Source: Methanobacteriota archaeon (lineage in GTDB: Archaea > Halobacteriota > Methanosarcinia > Methanosarcinales > Methanosarcinaceae). From it: DNA of 64,000 nucleotides. The translations under genes were made by a program, and so were the position numbers. Shown here in pieces: positions 37,236 through 45,741 of this stretch. The number at the start of each line of letters is the position of its first letter. Position 1 is the stretch's first letter. The notes under the pieces were generated by a model that saw only the letters and a list, made by a program, of their open reading frames with translations, did no database searches and was not told where the DNA came from. The stretch spans positions 1 to 64,000 of the forward strand of contig JAEWQJ010000020.1 in the NCBI GenBank assembly GCA_023399215.1, read 5' to 3'.

Positions 37236-38066
37236 TTACTCTGGCTTCTGGTATAATTTTACTTTCTTCAGCAGGGTACCATTCTTTGCATGGGGCTGCC
37301 TGAATACAGTATCATTGGATTTTTCAATCTCTCTTGCCTGTATTGCAAGCTGCGCAGCGGCTCCCATTATTTCGTGTCCGGCTGCTGCTGTCAGGCACAC
37401 CTGGTCGATTTCCTTTAACATGAAACATGCAGGGAAGTTAACCTGTGCTACTTTTTCAGCCATGTGGAGGGCGGCAAGAGCTTTTGCTTTTGCATAGGGG
37501 TTTGCAAAGCCTGCGTACTCAACACATTTTTCGGGTTTTGCAAAAATGTGTGGAAGCTCCAGCTCCTTTCCTGACTTTCCGGAAGCAACCTGGGCAGTCA
37601 CCTTGTCCAGTTCTTCTTGGACGAGTCTAACAACACCACAAACGGATAACACTTTCATTGCATCGGAATTGAAGGATGCCATCTCTACAGGGTCAAGAAA
37701 CTCTCTCTTGGCTCCGATAAGAGGGTCTACTGGGAGGATCATATATCCGAAACCGTCCTTCTCAAGAGTCTCTCTGGCTTCTTTCTTTGTTGGGCCATCT
37801 GAGACCACAATGCAAGGGACGTCCTTCCATACTTCACGAGCTGCTTTGGGACCCGGAGCTGCTGCGTTTGGGCTGATAATTATCACAAAATCTGCATTCC
37901 ACTGCTTGAAACTTTCAGAAGCTGCAGCTTCTGCAGGGCTCATTTTGGCACCTGTACCAAATACACGTACCGTAATTCCCTCTCTTGCTGCAATTTCATC
38001 CTGGACCAGATTGATAACCTGGCTCATTCCCAGGTTGCCCATTTTTATAAAACCTATGTTGACCAT
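37236..38066 (-). CDS. mtd: F420-dependent methylene-tetrahydromethanopterin dehydrogenase
   Basis: Interconverts methenyl- and methylene-tetrahydromethano(sarcina)pterin with coenzyme F420, a core step of methanogenesis. About 276 residues starting MVNIGFIKMGNLGMSQVINL, with FGTGAKMSPAEA, ISPNAAAPGPKAAREVW, and the C-terminal AAGHEIMGAAAQLAIQAREI. The length and motifs match Mtd. An ATG three codons upstream (38075) is an alternative. No operon partner; the promoter lies in the spacer towards serB. Confidence 0.96.
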   Translation of the reverse strand: MVNIGFIKMGNLGMSQVINLVQDEIAAREGITVRVFGTGAKMSPAEAAASESFKQWNADFVIIISPNAAAPGPKAAREVWKDVPCIVVSDGPTKKEARETLEKDGFGYMILPVDPLIGAKREFLDPVEMASFNSDAMKVLSVCGVVRLVQEELDKVTAQVASGKSGKELELPHIFAKPEKCVEYAGFANPYAKAKALAALHMAEKVAQVNFPACFMLKEIDQVCLTAAAGHEIMGAAAQLAIQAREIEKSNDTVFRQPHAKNGTLLKKVKLYQKPE

Positions 38067-38469
38067 TTTTCTCAAAATCCTGTGTTAACCAATTTTTTAA
38101 ATAATGGAATTCCTAATGGGTTTATAATCCTTTTGGCAGATTATATCCTTATCAACCTTCTTTTATAAAAATGTATGCGATATATCACTATTATTCAATA
38201 TCTTTCTTTGCCTCTCCGAAAAGCTTAAAAAGGATGTGATTTATTTCACTCAAAAACGTTGACATCATTGCTGTTGTTTTGTGGTCTTGTTCACAGAACC
38301 CGTATTATAATTTGAAAACTTTATCCGTTGGTGGGCTTTTAATGTCAGGGCAAATTTATTATATTAAATTGCGGGGGTACCCCTGAATAAGGTACACCAG
38401 GCAGCATGCCCTTTTTCGGGAAATTATCCCGCTATATCTAATAGTTATTCAGGTCCAGGTTTTGATTGA

Positions 38470-39174
38470 GTGAACTGTCCTATACATAATTTTACTGGAA
38501 ACAAATTGATTGTTTTTGATATGGATAGCACCCTTATAGACGCTGAGACTATCGATGAGCTCGCCAGGGCTGCAGGTGTTGTAAGCAAAGTAGAAGAGAT
38601 TACGAAGAAAGCGATGTATGGAGACTTTGATTTTGAGCAAGCACTTATTGAAAGGGTCAGGCTTCTTAAGGGACTTCCTCTCAAAACTGCCCTTGATGCG
38701 GTAAACCAGATCAATCTGATGCCGGGAGCAGCAGAACTTATCCTTTATGTCAAAAGTAGGGGTTATAAAACTGCAATGATTTCCGGTGGATTTACCATTT
38801 CTGCCGATACGATAGGCAAAGCGCTTGGCATTGATTTCATTGTTTCCAACGAACTGCTTGTGGAAGACGGCTTTCTTACTGGCAAAGTTGTCGGCCCGAT
38901 CACTCAGAGCGACTCCAAAGCAAAGGTTTTTGAAGAACTCACCCAATTAAACGGGGTTCGGCCAGAGCAATGTGTAGTTGTTGGGGACGGCGCAAACGAT
39001 GCCTGTGTCTTTGAGAAAGCAGGTTTTGCTATAGCTTTCAATCCCAAGCCCATCCTGAGGGAATATGCGGATGTGGTCATAACAAAAAAAGACCTTAAAG
39101 CCGTTATTCCTGTTCTTGAATCTCTTTCTTATCAATGTTGTAATCAGGCACAGCATGTTGACATCGAACAATAG
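38470..39174 (+). CDS. serB: Phosphoserine phosphatase
   Basis: Hydrolyses phosphoserine in serine biosynthesis. About 234 residues of the HAD superfamily: nucleophile motif FDMDSTLID (residues 16-24), motif II ISGGFTIS, motif III Lys in QSDSKAKVFEEL, and motif IV VVGDGANDACVF. GTG start. The stop is UAG (39172-39174) followed by two sense codons and TAA. The next gene, a coiled-coil protein, starts 50 bases downstream and is probably co-transcribed. Confidence 0.92.
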   Translation: MNCPIHNFTGNKLIVFDMDSTLIDAETIDELARAAGVVSKVEEITKKAMYGDFDFEQALIERVRLLKGLPLKTALDAVNQINLMPGAAELILYVKSRGYKTAMISGGFTISADTIGKALGIDFIVSNELLVEDGFLTGKVVGPITQSDSKAKVFEELTQLNGVRPEQCVVVGDGANDACVFEKAGFAIAFNPKPILREYADVVITKKDLKAVIPVLESLSYQCCNQAQHVDIEQ

Positions 39175-39223
39175 AGCTACTAAAATGCCAGCTTTTTTGC
39201 TGGATCGGGAGGCACAATAAGAG

Positions 39224-40081
39224 ATGCTAAAGGAACTGCAGAAAAAAAGATCAGATTTGAAAGACATTTCTGAAGAAGCCAAGGAAAAAAGGAATACTTT
39301 AAACGCAGAGGCTAGTGCACTCGCTGCAAAGCGTAATGAACTTAACAAGAAGACAAAAGACCTTATTAACGAAGCTCAGGAACTAAAAGTTCTCAGGGAC
39401 GAAATTAATGAGAAGGTCAGCGAATACAAGAATAAGCGCGATGAAACCAATGCTAAGGCAAATGAGCTCTTTGCAAAGGCTGATTCCATCAGGAAGCAGA
39501 GCAACCTGGGTGGCCCTTCGATCAAAGCTCTAAGAAAAGATATTGATCGCCTTGAATTCGCTCAGCAGACTGAAGTCCTGAGCACAAGCAAGGAAAGGGA
39601 ACTCGTTGGAAAGATCACTCAGCTTCAAAAACAATATCACGTCAAAAAAGTCCAGCTTGAGAGCAACTCCGAACTGAAGGATCTTCTGGACGAAGCTCAG
39701 AAAATCCGAGATGAAGCCTCAGAATTCCATACCCAGCTGGCTGAATATGCCAGGCAGGCTCAGGAATATCATGAGAAGATGATTGCAGCTTTCAAAGAGG
39801 CTGACAAAACCAGGGCAGAGTCTGACGTTGCCCACAGGGAATTTGTAAAAGCCCAGGAAGCAGCTGACGAACAGCATAAGGCTTTCATCAATGCCCAGAA
39901 GGAAATCCGGGATCTCGATAAAGAAATCTTTAAGCTCAGGAAGAAAGACAAAGAAGGAAGATCTCGCGTTGTCAAGTCCGAACTCCAGAAGGATGCCAAG
40001 TCCATCTTCGAAAAGTTCAAGGGCGGAGGAAAACTCACCACTGAAGACCTGATGACTCTTCAGAGATCGGGTTTAGTCTGA
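39224..40081 (+). CDS. Coiled-coil protein
   Basis: About 285 residues, almost entirely heptad-repeat helix rich in Lys, Glu, Asp and Ala (KKRSDLKDISEEAKEKRN, NEKVSEYKNKRDETNAKANE), ending FKGGGKLTTEDLMTLQRSGLV. No membrane segment. This long coiled-coil protein is conserved in methanogens, often beside serB, but its job is unknown. ATG with GGGAGGCAC ribosome-binding site. It may act as a scaffold. Confidence 0.85.
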   Translation: MLKELQKKRSDLKDISEEAKEKRNTLNAEASALAAKRNELNKKTKDLINEAQELKVLRDEINEKVSEYKNKRDETNAKANELFAKADSIRKQSNLGGPSIKALRKDIDRLEFAQQTEVLSTSKERELVGKITQLQKQYHVKKVQLESNSELKDLLDEAQKIRDEASEFHTQLAEYARQAQEYHEKMIAAFKEADKTRAESDVAHREFVKAQEAADEQHKAFINAQKEIRDLDKEIFKLRKKDKEGRSRVVKSELQKDAKSIFEKFKGGGKLTTEDLMTLQRSGLV

Positions 40082-40250
40082 TTCGTCTCATAAACAAAAA
40101 TTTAGCTGAAAGTTTTCAATTTACGTTGCAGGTATATTTCAACCTGCATCCTAATTTTTCGAGTTCATTCCGGCTTATTCTGTGCTATTACTGATTCTGT
40201 TCTTGATTCTATTTCTATCCTATTTGCCAATTTATATGGCAATGTGCTTA

Positions 40251-40307
40251 ATTTTCTGTAAAATCACAAATCTCACAACGTTATTGGGTTGAAAATTCAC
40301 TATCCTA
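40251..40307 (+). repeat. Dispersed intergenic repeat, copy 2
   Basis: Partner of 23963-24019; see that entry. Identity stops shortly after CTATC at both sites. Confidence 0.65.
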
Positions 40308-40564
40308 CGGCCAATTTTTTCACGGTATACAAAAATGTGACTTAAAAAATATACCGCAAATTCACAACACTGCTCTTAATGAACTAAGGCCCCATCACAG
40401 AACAATCTATGCATATTCCCGATTGAACGTGTGATTTTCGCTATCAAGGCCGACAGTCAAAGTTACAATAAATTATAAGTTGCATAGGTTATTTCGTTGC
40501 GGGCACTAAATCAAATGAGTAAGTTGAAACTACAGGGAACTGAATAGAAAAGACATAACTAATC

Positions 40565-40610
40565 AGAGAAAAAAGCTTATTGAGTGGAAAGTGAGAGCTT
40601 TCCACTCAAT
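40565..40610 (-). terminator. Hairpin terminator after DUF4352-like gene
   Basis: A perfect 13-base stem (ATTGAGTGGAAAG with CTTTCCACTCAAT, loop TGAGAG) lies 25 bases after the stop of the minus-strand gene, and on that strand it is followed by AAGCTTTTTTCTC, a U-run. This is the best intrinsic-style terminator in the window. Confidence 0.7.
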
Positions 40611-40634
40611 TTGAAAAGGATACTAAACTTCTAC

Positions 40635-41432
40635 TTAAAATCCATTATATTCTAGAGAAATGTCCGTTGGTTCGCCATCAACTAGGAAGACAAACTGAGA
40701 GTCAGTCTTACCCCCAGGGCCTACATCAACAAGTTTGTATCCTGGCATGGAGAATGTCGAAGCATCAGTTGTATAGGTAACTCCATCTGCTGTTAATTTC
40801 CAATAGAATGCATTTGTGCTGTAGGTATCTGTTCCAGTATTGTTAAAGCGGATAGTTACAACATAATAATTCTTACCTGAAGGGGCTATTGTGTAATCAT
40901 TAATTTTAGTTGTCTTGTAGTAATCCCAGGTAATAATATCATAGACGCTGCTTGTTTTCTGTGTAGAAGTTTCAGTCGGCGCAGCTACTTCTGTTCCAGT
41001 GGATTTTTCTGTTTCATCAGGAGTTTCTTCTTCTGTTTCATCAGGAGTTTCTTCTTCCTCTTCTTTCTGTTCAGCTAATTTTGTTTTATATTCGTCCGAA
41101 AGCTCGTCTTTCGTTTGATCTTCTGTCGGAGCTGCCACTTCATTTCCAGTGGATTTTTCTGTTTCTGTTACTGTTGTGGCAGGTGTTTCATTTCCAGCAG
41201 ATTTTTCTGCTTCTGCGGATGACTGAGCTACAGAAGTACTTGTTGTGGCAGGTGTTTCATTTCCGGTAGATTTTTCTGCTTCTGCGGATGACTGAGCTAT
41301 AGGAGTACTTGTGGGGGCAGAACTATCCTTTGAATCATTAGATCCAAACATTCCGACTACAATAGCAAGCAAAAGAAATCCAACAAAAAATCCTAAACCA
41401 ATTTTAACTACAGACGTCAAAAATTTTTTCAT
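40635..41432 (-). CDS. Secreted/anchored DUF4352-like protein with repeat linker
   Basis: About 265 residues: hydrophobic N-terminus (VVKIGLGFFVGFLLLAIVVG) as signal or anchor, a low-complexity linker (about 35-145) with 23-residue repeats (AQSSAEAEKSTGNETPATT) and acidic EEEEETPDETEEE, then a beta-rich C-terminal domain (YYVVTIRFNNTGTDTYSTN, and LVDVGPGGKTDSQFVFLVDG) like DUF4352 immunoglobulin-type domains. The ATG at 41432 starts MKKFLTSVVK; the ORF upstream is not conserved. Likely a surface protein with unknown partner. Confidence 0.8.
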   Translation of the reverse strand: MKKFLTSVVKIGLGFFVGFLLLAIVVGMFGSNDSKDSSAPTSTPIAQSSAEAEKSTGNETPATTSTSVAQSSAEAEKSAGNETPATTVTETEKSTGNEVAAPTEDQTKDELSDEYKTKLAEQKEEEEETPDETEEETPDETEKSTGTEVAAPTETSTQKTSSVYDIITWDYYKTTKINDYTIAPSGKNYYVVTIRFNNTGTDTYSTNAFYWKLTADGVTYTTDASTFSMPGYKLVDVGPGGKTDSQFVFLVDGEPTDISLEYNGF

Positions 41433-41631
41433 CTCAAGACCTCGCCAAATTATAAGGTACTTATTATCTAATTGTTTTTTATAAATAAGAGATGGTTCAA
41501 AATTGAGCATCTAAATATCAGCGTTTCCGCTACTGTAATCTGTCCATAATACTTTGTTAATATACATGGGTTGTATACTGTCTATGATGCCCTATAATTT
41601 TATATGAAAAACTAAATAGTATTCTATATTC

Positions 41632-42021
41632 GGCAGGTCGACATTTAATTTTTTATAATTTCTGATAATGACGATTTTGGAAAATAATTTCCTATTATTG
41701 TGTGAATCTATAAGGTTTACATATAATCAACTATTAATCCCTAATATTAAACTTTTACAGAATGTGATCGAGCCGATCCCAAAACTCAAAATTTGTTTCT
41801 TTGGATCTTGTATTTTAAGTGATCAATCGAGCTTTTGGTTATAAAAGAAATCCTGAATAATTTTAATATTGAGATTAAAACTGTGTTTTGGGATGAGCTC
41901 ACTTAGCGTATATATATCGGGAGAGTCAAGCCACAAGTTACCAGTTACAAACTTTGTATATTGTTGGTTAATATTCTAAAACGGTATCAAAAAACATTTT
42001 AATTTTTAATGTCGACCTGCC
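41632..42021. mobile_element. Non-coding element with inverted ends (390 bp)
   Basis: Left end GGCAGGTCGACATTTAATTT; right end on the opposite strand GGCAGGTCGACATTAAAAAT, so about 14 bases are perfect inverted repeat and more if changes are allowed. I found no clear target duplication. Element B lies inside at 41770-41900. No ORF. Confidence 0.5.
41770..41900. mobile_element. MITE-like palindromic element B (131 bp)
   Basis: Ends GAGCCGATCCCAAAACTCAA and, on the other strand, GAGCTCATCCCAAAACACAG. It is the inverse-oriented relative of element A at 26660-26789, almost the same length (131 against 130), with matching interior (CTCGATTGATC against CTCGATCGATT). Confidence 0.6.
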
Positions 42022-42060
42022 AAAAGTAAGATAGAACGAAATAAAAGGACAGTACTGAAA

Positions 42061-42129
42061 TTACAGGTAAAAATTACAGGTAAAAATTACAGGTAAAAAT
42101 TATAGGTAAAAATTATAGGTAAAAATTAA
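42061..42129. repeat. 13-bp tandem repeats
   Basis: Five units of ACAGGTAAAAATT with drift (ATAGGTAAAAATT) immediately downstream of the radical SAM gene. Confidence 0.8.
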
Positions 42130-42158
42130 AGGAATAGAATTATAACTTTATTCACAAT

Positions 42159-43298
42159 TTACTCTGACAGACTCAGGTACTTCTCCCTGAACTCGGGGTT
42201 TCTCATAAGGCAGCACTTTGCATTATATGCAGGGTCTTCCCTTATCTTTTTCCAGATGTCCTTTATTCTGTCTCTATGAACATTTCCATAGGAAATGGGG
42301 ATACAGGCGCAGGGAAGAATATTTCCTTCCGGGGTTATATGGAGCCACTTTCGGCCTGCCATGCAGCCTGTGGCATTCATGATCAGTGGGATAGGAAATA
42401 TTCTGGGGCCTTCTTTCTCCCTGGCTCCTGATACGAAATTCTCAAATTTTCTCAGATCTTTTGGGGTCAGGATTTCAGAGGCGTGATCCATCCACCTGCC
42501 CGTGGGAACTATTTCGTAGAAGGAGAGTTCATGGACTCCAAGCTCGGATGAAAGAGCATATAGTTCTTCAAGCTCGTTCACATTATCCCTGGAAAGTACC
42601 ACATATATATTTACAAGCAGTCCGGCCTTAATTCCATTTTTGACGGCTTCAACCGCACTTTTGAAAACTCCTTTCCTGCCCCTTACGTGATCGTGCTTAT
42701 CTTCATACGCGCTGTCAAAACTTACAGTAAGAGAATAAAGGCCTGCTTCTTTCAGGCTGTTGGCTCGCTCTTCAGTCATCCCCACACCTGAGGTAAACAT
42801 ACCTGTGATCGCTTTTTCAGGGTTTACGTACCTTATCAAGTCTTCCAGGTTAGGATATGTCAGGGGCTCGCCTCCATCAAAGATCACGAAAGTTGTGCCC
42901 ATTTCGAGCACCTGGTCAATTGTAGATTTTACGATTTCGGGGGCAAGTTTTTTCCGGTTTTTCGTGTCAGGCAGAGCGCAGTGAATACAGTTGTTAGGGC
43001 ATTCTTCAGTAACAGAAATAGTTACCTGGTCCGGAATCGTTTTTCCCAGCATGGAAAAAATCTGGCTTTTTACCAGGCGGTCAAAACCCGGGCTTGGCAC
43101 CGGTGGCATCCAGGTTGAACAGATGAGCCTGTCGGCCTCGACTTTTGCAGGCTTTTCGCCTTCAAAAATTGAGAGGTTTTTCTCAAGAGTTTTCCTCATA
43201 AGGATGGACGCAACCCCGCTGGTTTTCATCCTCATGTGTCCGTCTTCGATCTCAGTATAAACTCTGAAAAGAGGGCTTTTATAGAAATCGTATTGCAT
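42159..43298 (-). CDS. Radical SAM/SPASM-like protein
   Basis: About 379 residues. The radical SAM cluster motif CPNNCIHC (CxxxCxxC) is near residues 100-107, with GGEPLTYPNLEDLI as the SAM-binding GGE motif. The C-terminal part has GCMAGRKWLHITPEGNILPC and further Cys residues (KCCLMRNPEF) like a SPASM/twitch auxiliary cluster. Such enzymes modify peptides, lipids or cofactors by radical chemistry. It is the last gene of a minus-strand set behind the reductase (71 bases) and UbiA. Its reaction is unknown; context suggests a prenyl-lipid or phenazine-type substrate. Confidence 0.85.
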   Translation of the reverse strand: MQYDFYKSPLFRVYTEIEDGHMRMKTSGVASILMRKTLEKNLSIFEGEKPAKVEADRLICSTWMPPVPSPGFDRLVKSQIFSMLGKTIPDQVTISVTEECPNNCIHCALPDTKNRKKLAPEIVKSTIDQVLEMGTTFVIFDGGEPLTYPNLEDLIRYVNPEKAITGMFTSGVGMTEERANSLKEAGLYSLTVSFDSAYEDKHDHVRGRKGVFKSAVEAVKNGIKAGLLVNIYVVLSRDNVNELEELYALSSELGVHELSFYEIVPTGRWMDHASEILTPKDLRKFENFVSGAREKEGPRIFPIPLIMNATGCMAGRKWLHITPEGNILPCACIPISYGNVHRDRIKDIWKKIREDPAYNAKCCLMRNPEFREKYLSLSE

Positions 43299-43369
43299 AT
43301 TGTTCCTGCACCTGACATTTGATAATGTCCATATCGGTTCCGTTCTCTTTTGCTCTTTTAAATTTCAGT

Positions 43370-44527
43370 TCATTTATTCCTGAGGAGTGCTCTGAACTTT
43401 AACATCGCAGAGGGTTTTTTCTTTAGCATGAACGCAAAAACCTGCATAGCCTGTTCAACTGAACTTCCATGAATAAACGAAAGGTCCTCCTTTTCAAAGA
43501 CCTTAACCATCTCATCAATTTCCCTATCCGTCATTTTCCTGAGAGTCTCAAGCCCTATTCGGCCCAGGTAGTGTTCGGCCAGAAATTCCTTTTCCCAGGT
43601 CTTCCGGTAAGCCAGGAGGGCAGATTTTGATACATCTCCTTTGCTTATGGCGTCTGCAGCAACATCTCCACATATCTGGCCTGCTCTCATTGCATATCCT
43701 ATTCCCGACTGACCTGCTGCCCCGCCAACGACCATTATCCCATCGGTTATGTACTCCTTCGGAATGGTCACAATAGGGTCTCCTCCGGACAGTTTTCTTA
43801 CAACTTCAAGCTCTTCGAGTCCTTTAAGCTTTTTGAAATTTTCAACCCAGGCATTAAGGTAAGGCGTTGCATCAGTTCCGCACCGGCGCACATAGGCTCC
43901 GATTGCGGCATTATCGCCTCCTCTTGGAGAGTATGTAGTTTTCCAGCCTGGGGCATGATTTCCTACATAATATTCAAACATCTCTGGTTTCCCAAGTCCA
44001 GGACTTTTAATATCCAATTCAATTCCCCAGGCAATATCTTCAGGATGTTTCATTGTCTTCAAGCCCACAAGGGAAGCCATTTTTGAATTTATGCCGTCGG
44101 AGATAATAACCAGTTTTGAGGTAAATACTCCGGCAGAGGTGTTGACAGTAAATTTATCTCCTTCCTTCTGGATATCCTGCACTTTAACGCCTGTTCGAAG
44201 ATCTACGCCGGTTTTCATTATTTTCTTTGCATAAAACCTGTCGAAAGCCGTTTTATCAATGGCATATCCAGTAGTCTCAACTTCGACTGTCCTTCCTGAC
44301 GGGGAAATAATCTTCATGCCTTTGAGATAATGCAGAACATAAGAAGAGTCTACCTTTTCTCCGCATTTATCAAGCATCCCCTTAAAAAAAGAGTTTGCAG
44401 GGTGGGGAGGATGCCCTATCTCTTCTTTTTTTTCCAGCAAAAGGACCGATGCTCCTTTCTCACAGGCGTTCCTTGCAGCCATCAGTCCTGCAGGAGATGC
44501 CCCTATTACGATAATATCCGCGTCCAT
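43370..44527 (-). CDS. FAD-dependent reductase of the geranylgeranyl reductase family
   Basis: About 385 residues. The FAD-binding Rossmann motif IVIGASPAGLMAARNA is at residues 5-20, VIISDGINSKMASLVGLK follows, and GGAAGQSGIGYAMRAGQICG is the second FAD motif of this family. The typical archaeal GGR motif ending in a WxFP block is replaced by HAPGWKTTYSPRGGDNAAIG, so this is probably a paralogue with a different isoprenoid substrate. It is coupled to the UbiA gene (15 bases). A partner that would reduce the prenyl chain of methanophenazine fits, as that chain has one saturated unit (established knowledge); this is inference. Confidence 0.85.
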   Translation of the reverse strand: MDADIIVIGASPAGLMAARNACEKGASVLLLEKKEEIGHPPHPANSFFKGMLDKCGEKVDSSYVLHYLKGMKIISPSGRTVEVETTGYAIDKTAFDRFYAKKIMKTGVDLRTGVKVQDIQKEGDKFTVNTSAGVFTSKLVIISDGINSKMASLVGLKTMKHPEDIAWGIELDIKSPGLGKPEMFEYYVGNHAPGWKTTYSPRGGDNAAIGAYVRRCGTDATPYLNAWVENFKKLKGLEELEVVRKLSGGDPIVTIPKEYITDGIMVVGGAAGQSGIGYAMRAGQICGDVAADAISKGDVSKSALLAYRKTWEKEFLAEHYLGRIGLETLRKMTDREIDEMVKVFEKEDLSFIHGSSVEQAMQVFAFMLKKKPSAMLKFRALLRNK

Positions 44528-44542
44528 TTTTTTCTACCTGTT

Positions 44543-45493
44543 TTACCAGAGAATGGAGGTGTAGCCCCCTGCATAAATGCACAGCACTACGTCAAGAATC
44601 ATTGATCCAAACATAATTGCTCTATAATTTGAACCATTAAGAAAGAGCCTGCCACCTCTCTCCGGGGTAGGATGTTTGATAAAATCGAGACACCGAGTAA
44701 GCATCCAGAGTCCTGAAGTAAGGGCTCCTGCAAAGTATATAGGTCCAAGACGAGCCGACCAGCCTATGATTATTGAAGCGATGACTCCAACAATCCACCA
44801 GAAAGTAACGAATCTGGCGGTAAAGGGGATTCCAAAGGTTACGGGCATCGTTGGAGCACCCTTCATTCTGTCTCCTTCAACATCTCTGGAAACTCCTCCA
44901 AGGGTAAAAGCCCAGTCCGTAACACAAATCATTAGCCCGAAACAAATAGCTGGCAAGGGGAGAATTACTCCATCGCTGCCTTTCAGGATTCCTGCAGGGT
45001 CAAAGGCAAGCCAGATACCTACAGGTACAAGCCCATAAGAAATACCTACTGGCAAAAAACTGAGGAAAGTATTCCTTTTTGCAAAGATTGAATATATTGT
45101 GATAACTGAAGCCGCAATAATAAGGGTTACGAGAGACTCAGGGTTCAGGTAAGCCGCTGCTGATCCTGCAATTACTAACAAAAAGACGGCATAAGCAAGC
45201 GCAGAGTTCTTTGACAATTTTGATGAGGGTAAGGGACGGCCAGGCAGGTTGATCGTATCGATATCTATATCACAGCAGTCATTGAATACATATGAACTTG
45301 TAATGGCTGCAAAGCCACCTATTACTGCAATCATGAAGGGAAGAAGTTCGGGAAGCCCTCCGGTCGCCAAATACGAAGCAAGGATCGCACTTGAGGCAGG
45401 TAGGGTAAGGTCCATGTAGTAGAGTTCGGGTCTCATTAGTCGCAGATAAGGACTGAGTTCGCCGATTCTTGCTGTAAGGGACAATAGTTTCAC
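44543..45493 (-). CDS. UbiA family prenyltransferase
   Basis: About 316 residues, eight or nine transmembrane helices. First Asp motif NDCCDIDIDTINLPGRPLPS at 71-90 and second Asp motif DVEGDRMKGAP near 205, both needed for Mg-diphosphate binding. Transfers a polyprenyl group to an aromatic or glycerol-phosphate acceptor. Archaeal members include DGGGP synthase and heme/quinone-type enzymes; context with the GGR paralogue and radical SAM gene suggests a special lipid. ATG at 45493; first gene of the set. Confidence 0.9.
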   Translation of the reverse strand: MKLLSLTARIGELSPYLRLMRPELYYMDLTLPASSAILASYLATGGLPELLPFMIAVIGGFAAITSSYVFNDCCDIDIDTINLPGRPLPSSKLSKNSALAYAVFLLVIAGSAAAYLNPESLVTLIIAASVITIYSIFAKRNTFLSFLPVGISYGLVPVGIWLAFDPAGILKGSDGVILPLPAICFGLMICVTDWAFTLGGVSRDVEGDRMKGAPTMPVTFGIPFTARFVTFWWIVGVIASIIIGWSARLGPIYFAGALTSGLWMLTRCLDFIKHPTPERGGRLFLNGSNYRAIMFGSMILDVVLCIYAGGYTSILW

Positions 45494-45741
45494 CTAGACT
45501 TTTCTGGTTTGTACGAAAGTTTTTGTGTCGAGCGTTGTATTTCAGCTCTTTCCCTGTTTAGAGGGTTTTTGCAGGTAATTCTATAAAGGTTTGCACCACA
45601 AAAAAGTTTTCTTTTTATCTCTTTTGAGGCGCGTTTTGATTGCCAGTAGCTTTGAGGATTTCAAGGTATCAGGAACTAAAGGTATCCTGTACTCTTAATC
45701 GGCTACCCAAAATTTATTTTTTTCCAATTTTTCCTGTATAT

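Larger units (their letters stand above)
40082..40634. other. Convergent spacer with dispersed repeat and terminator
   Basis: Holds dispersed repeat copy 2 (40251-40307) and the strong hairpin at 40579-40610. No gene seen. Confidence 0.5.
41433..42158. other. Spacer filled with nested palindromic elements and repeats
   Basis: Contains the 390-bp element at 41632-42021 with the 131-bp element inside it, and a 13-bp tandem repeat at 42061-42129. No gene seen. Confidence 0.55.
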
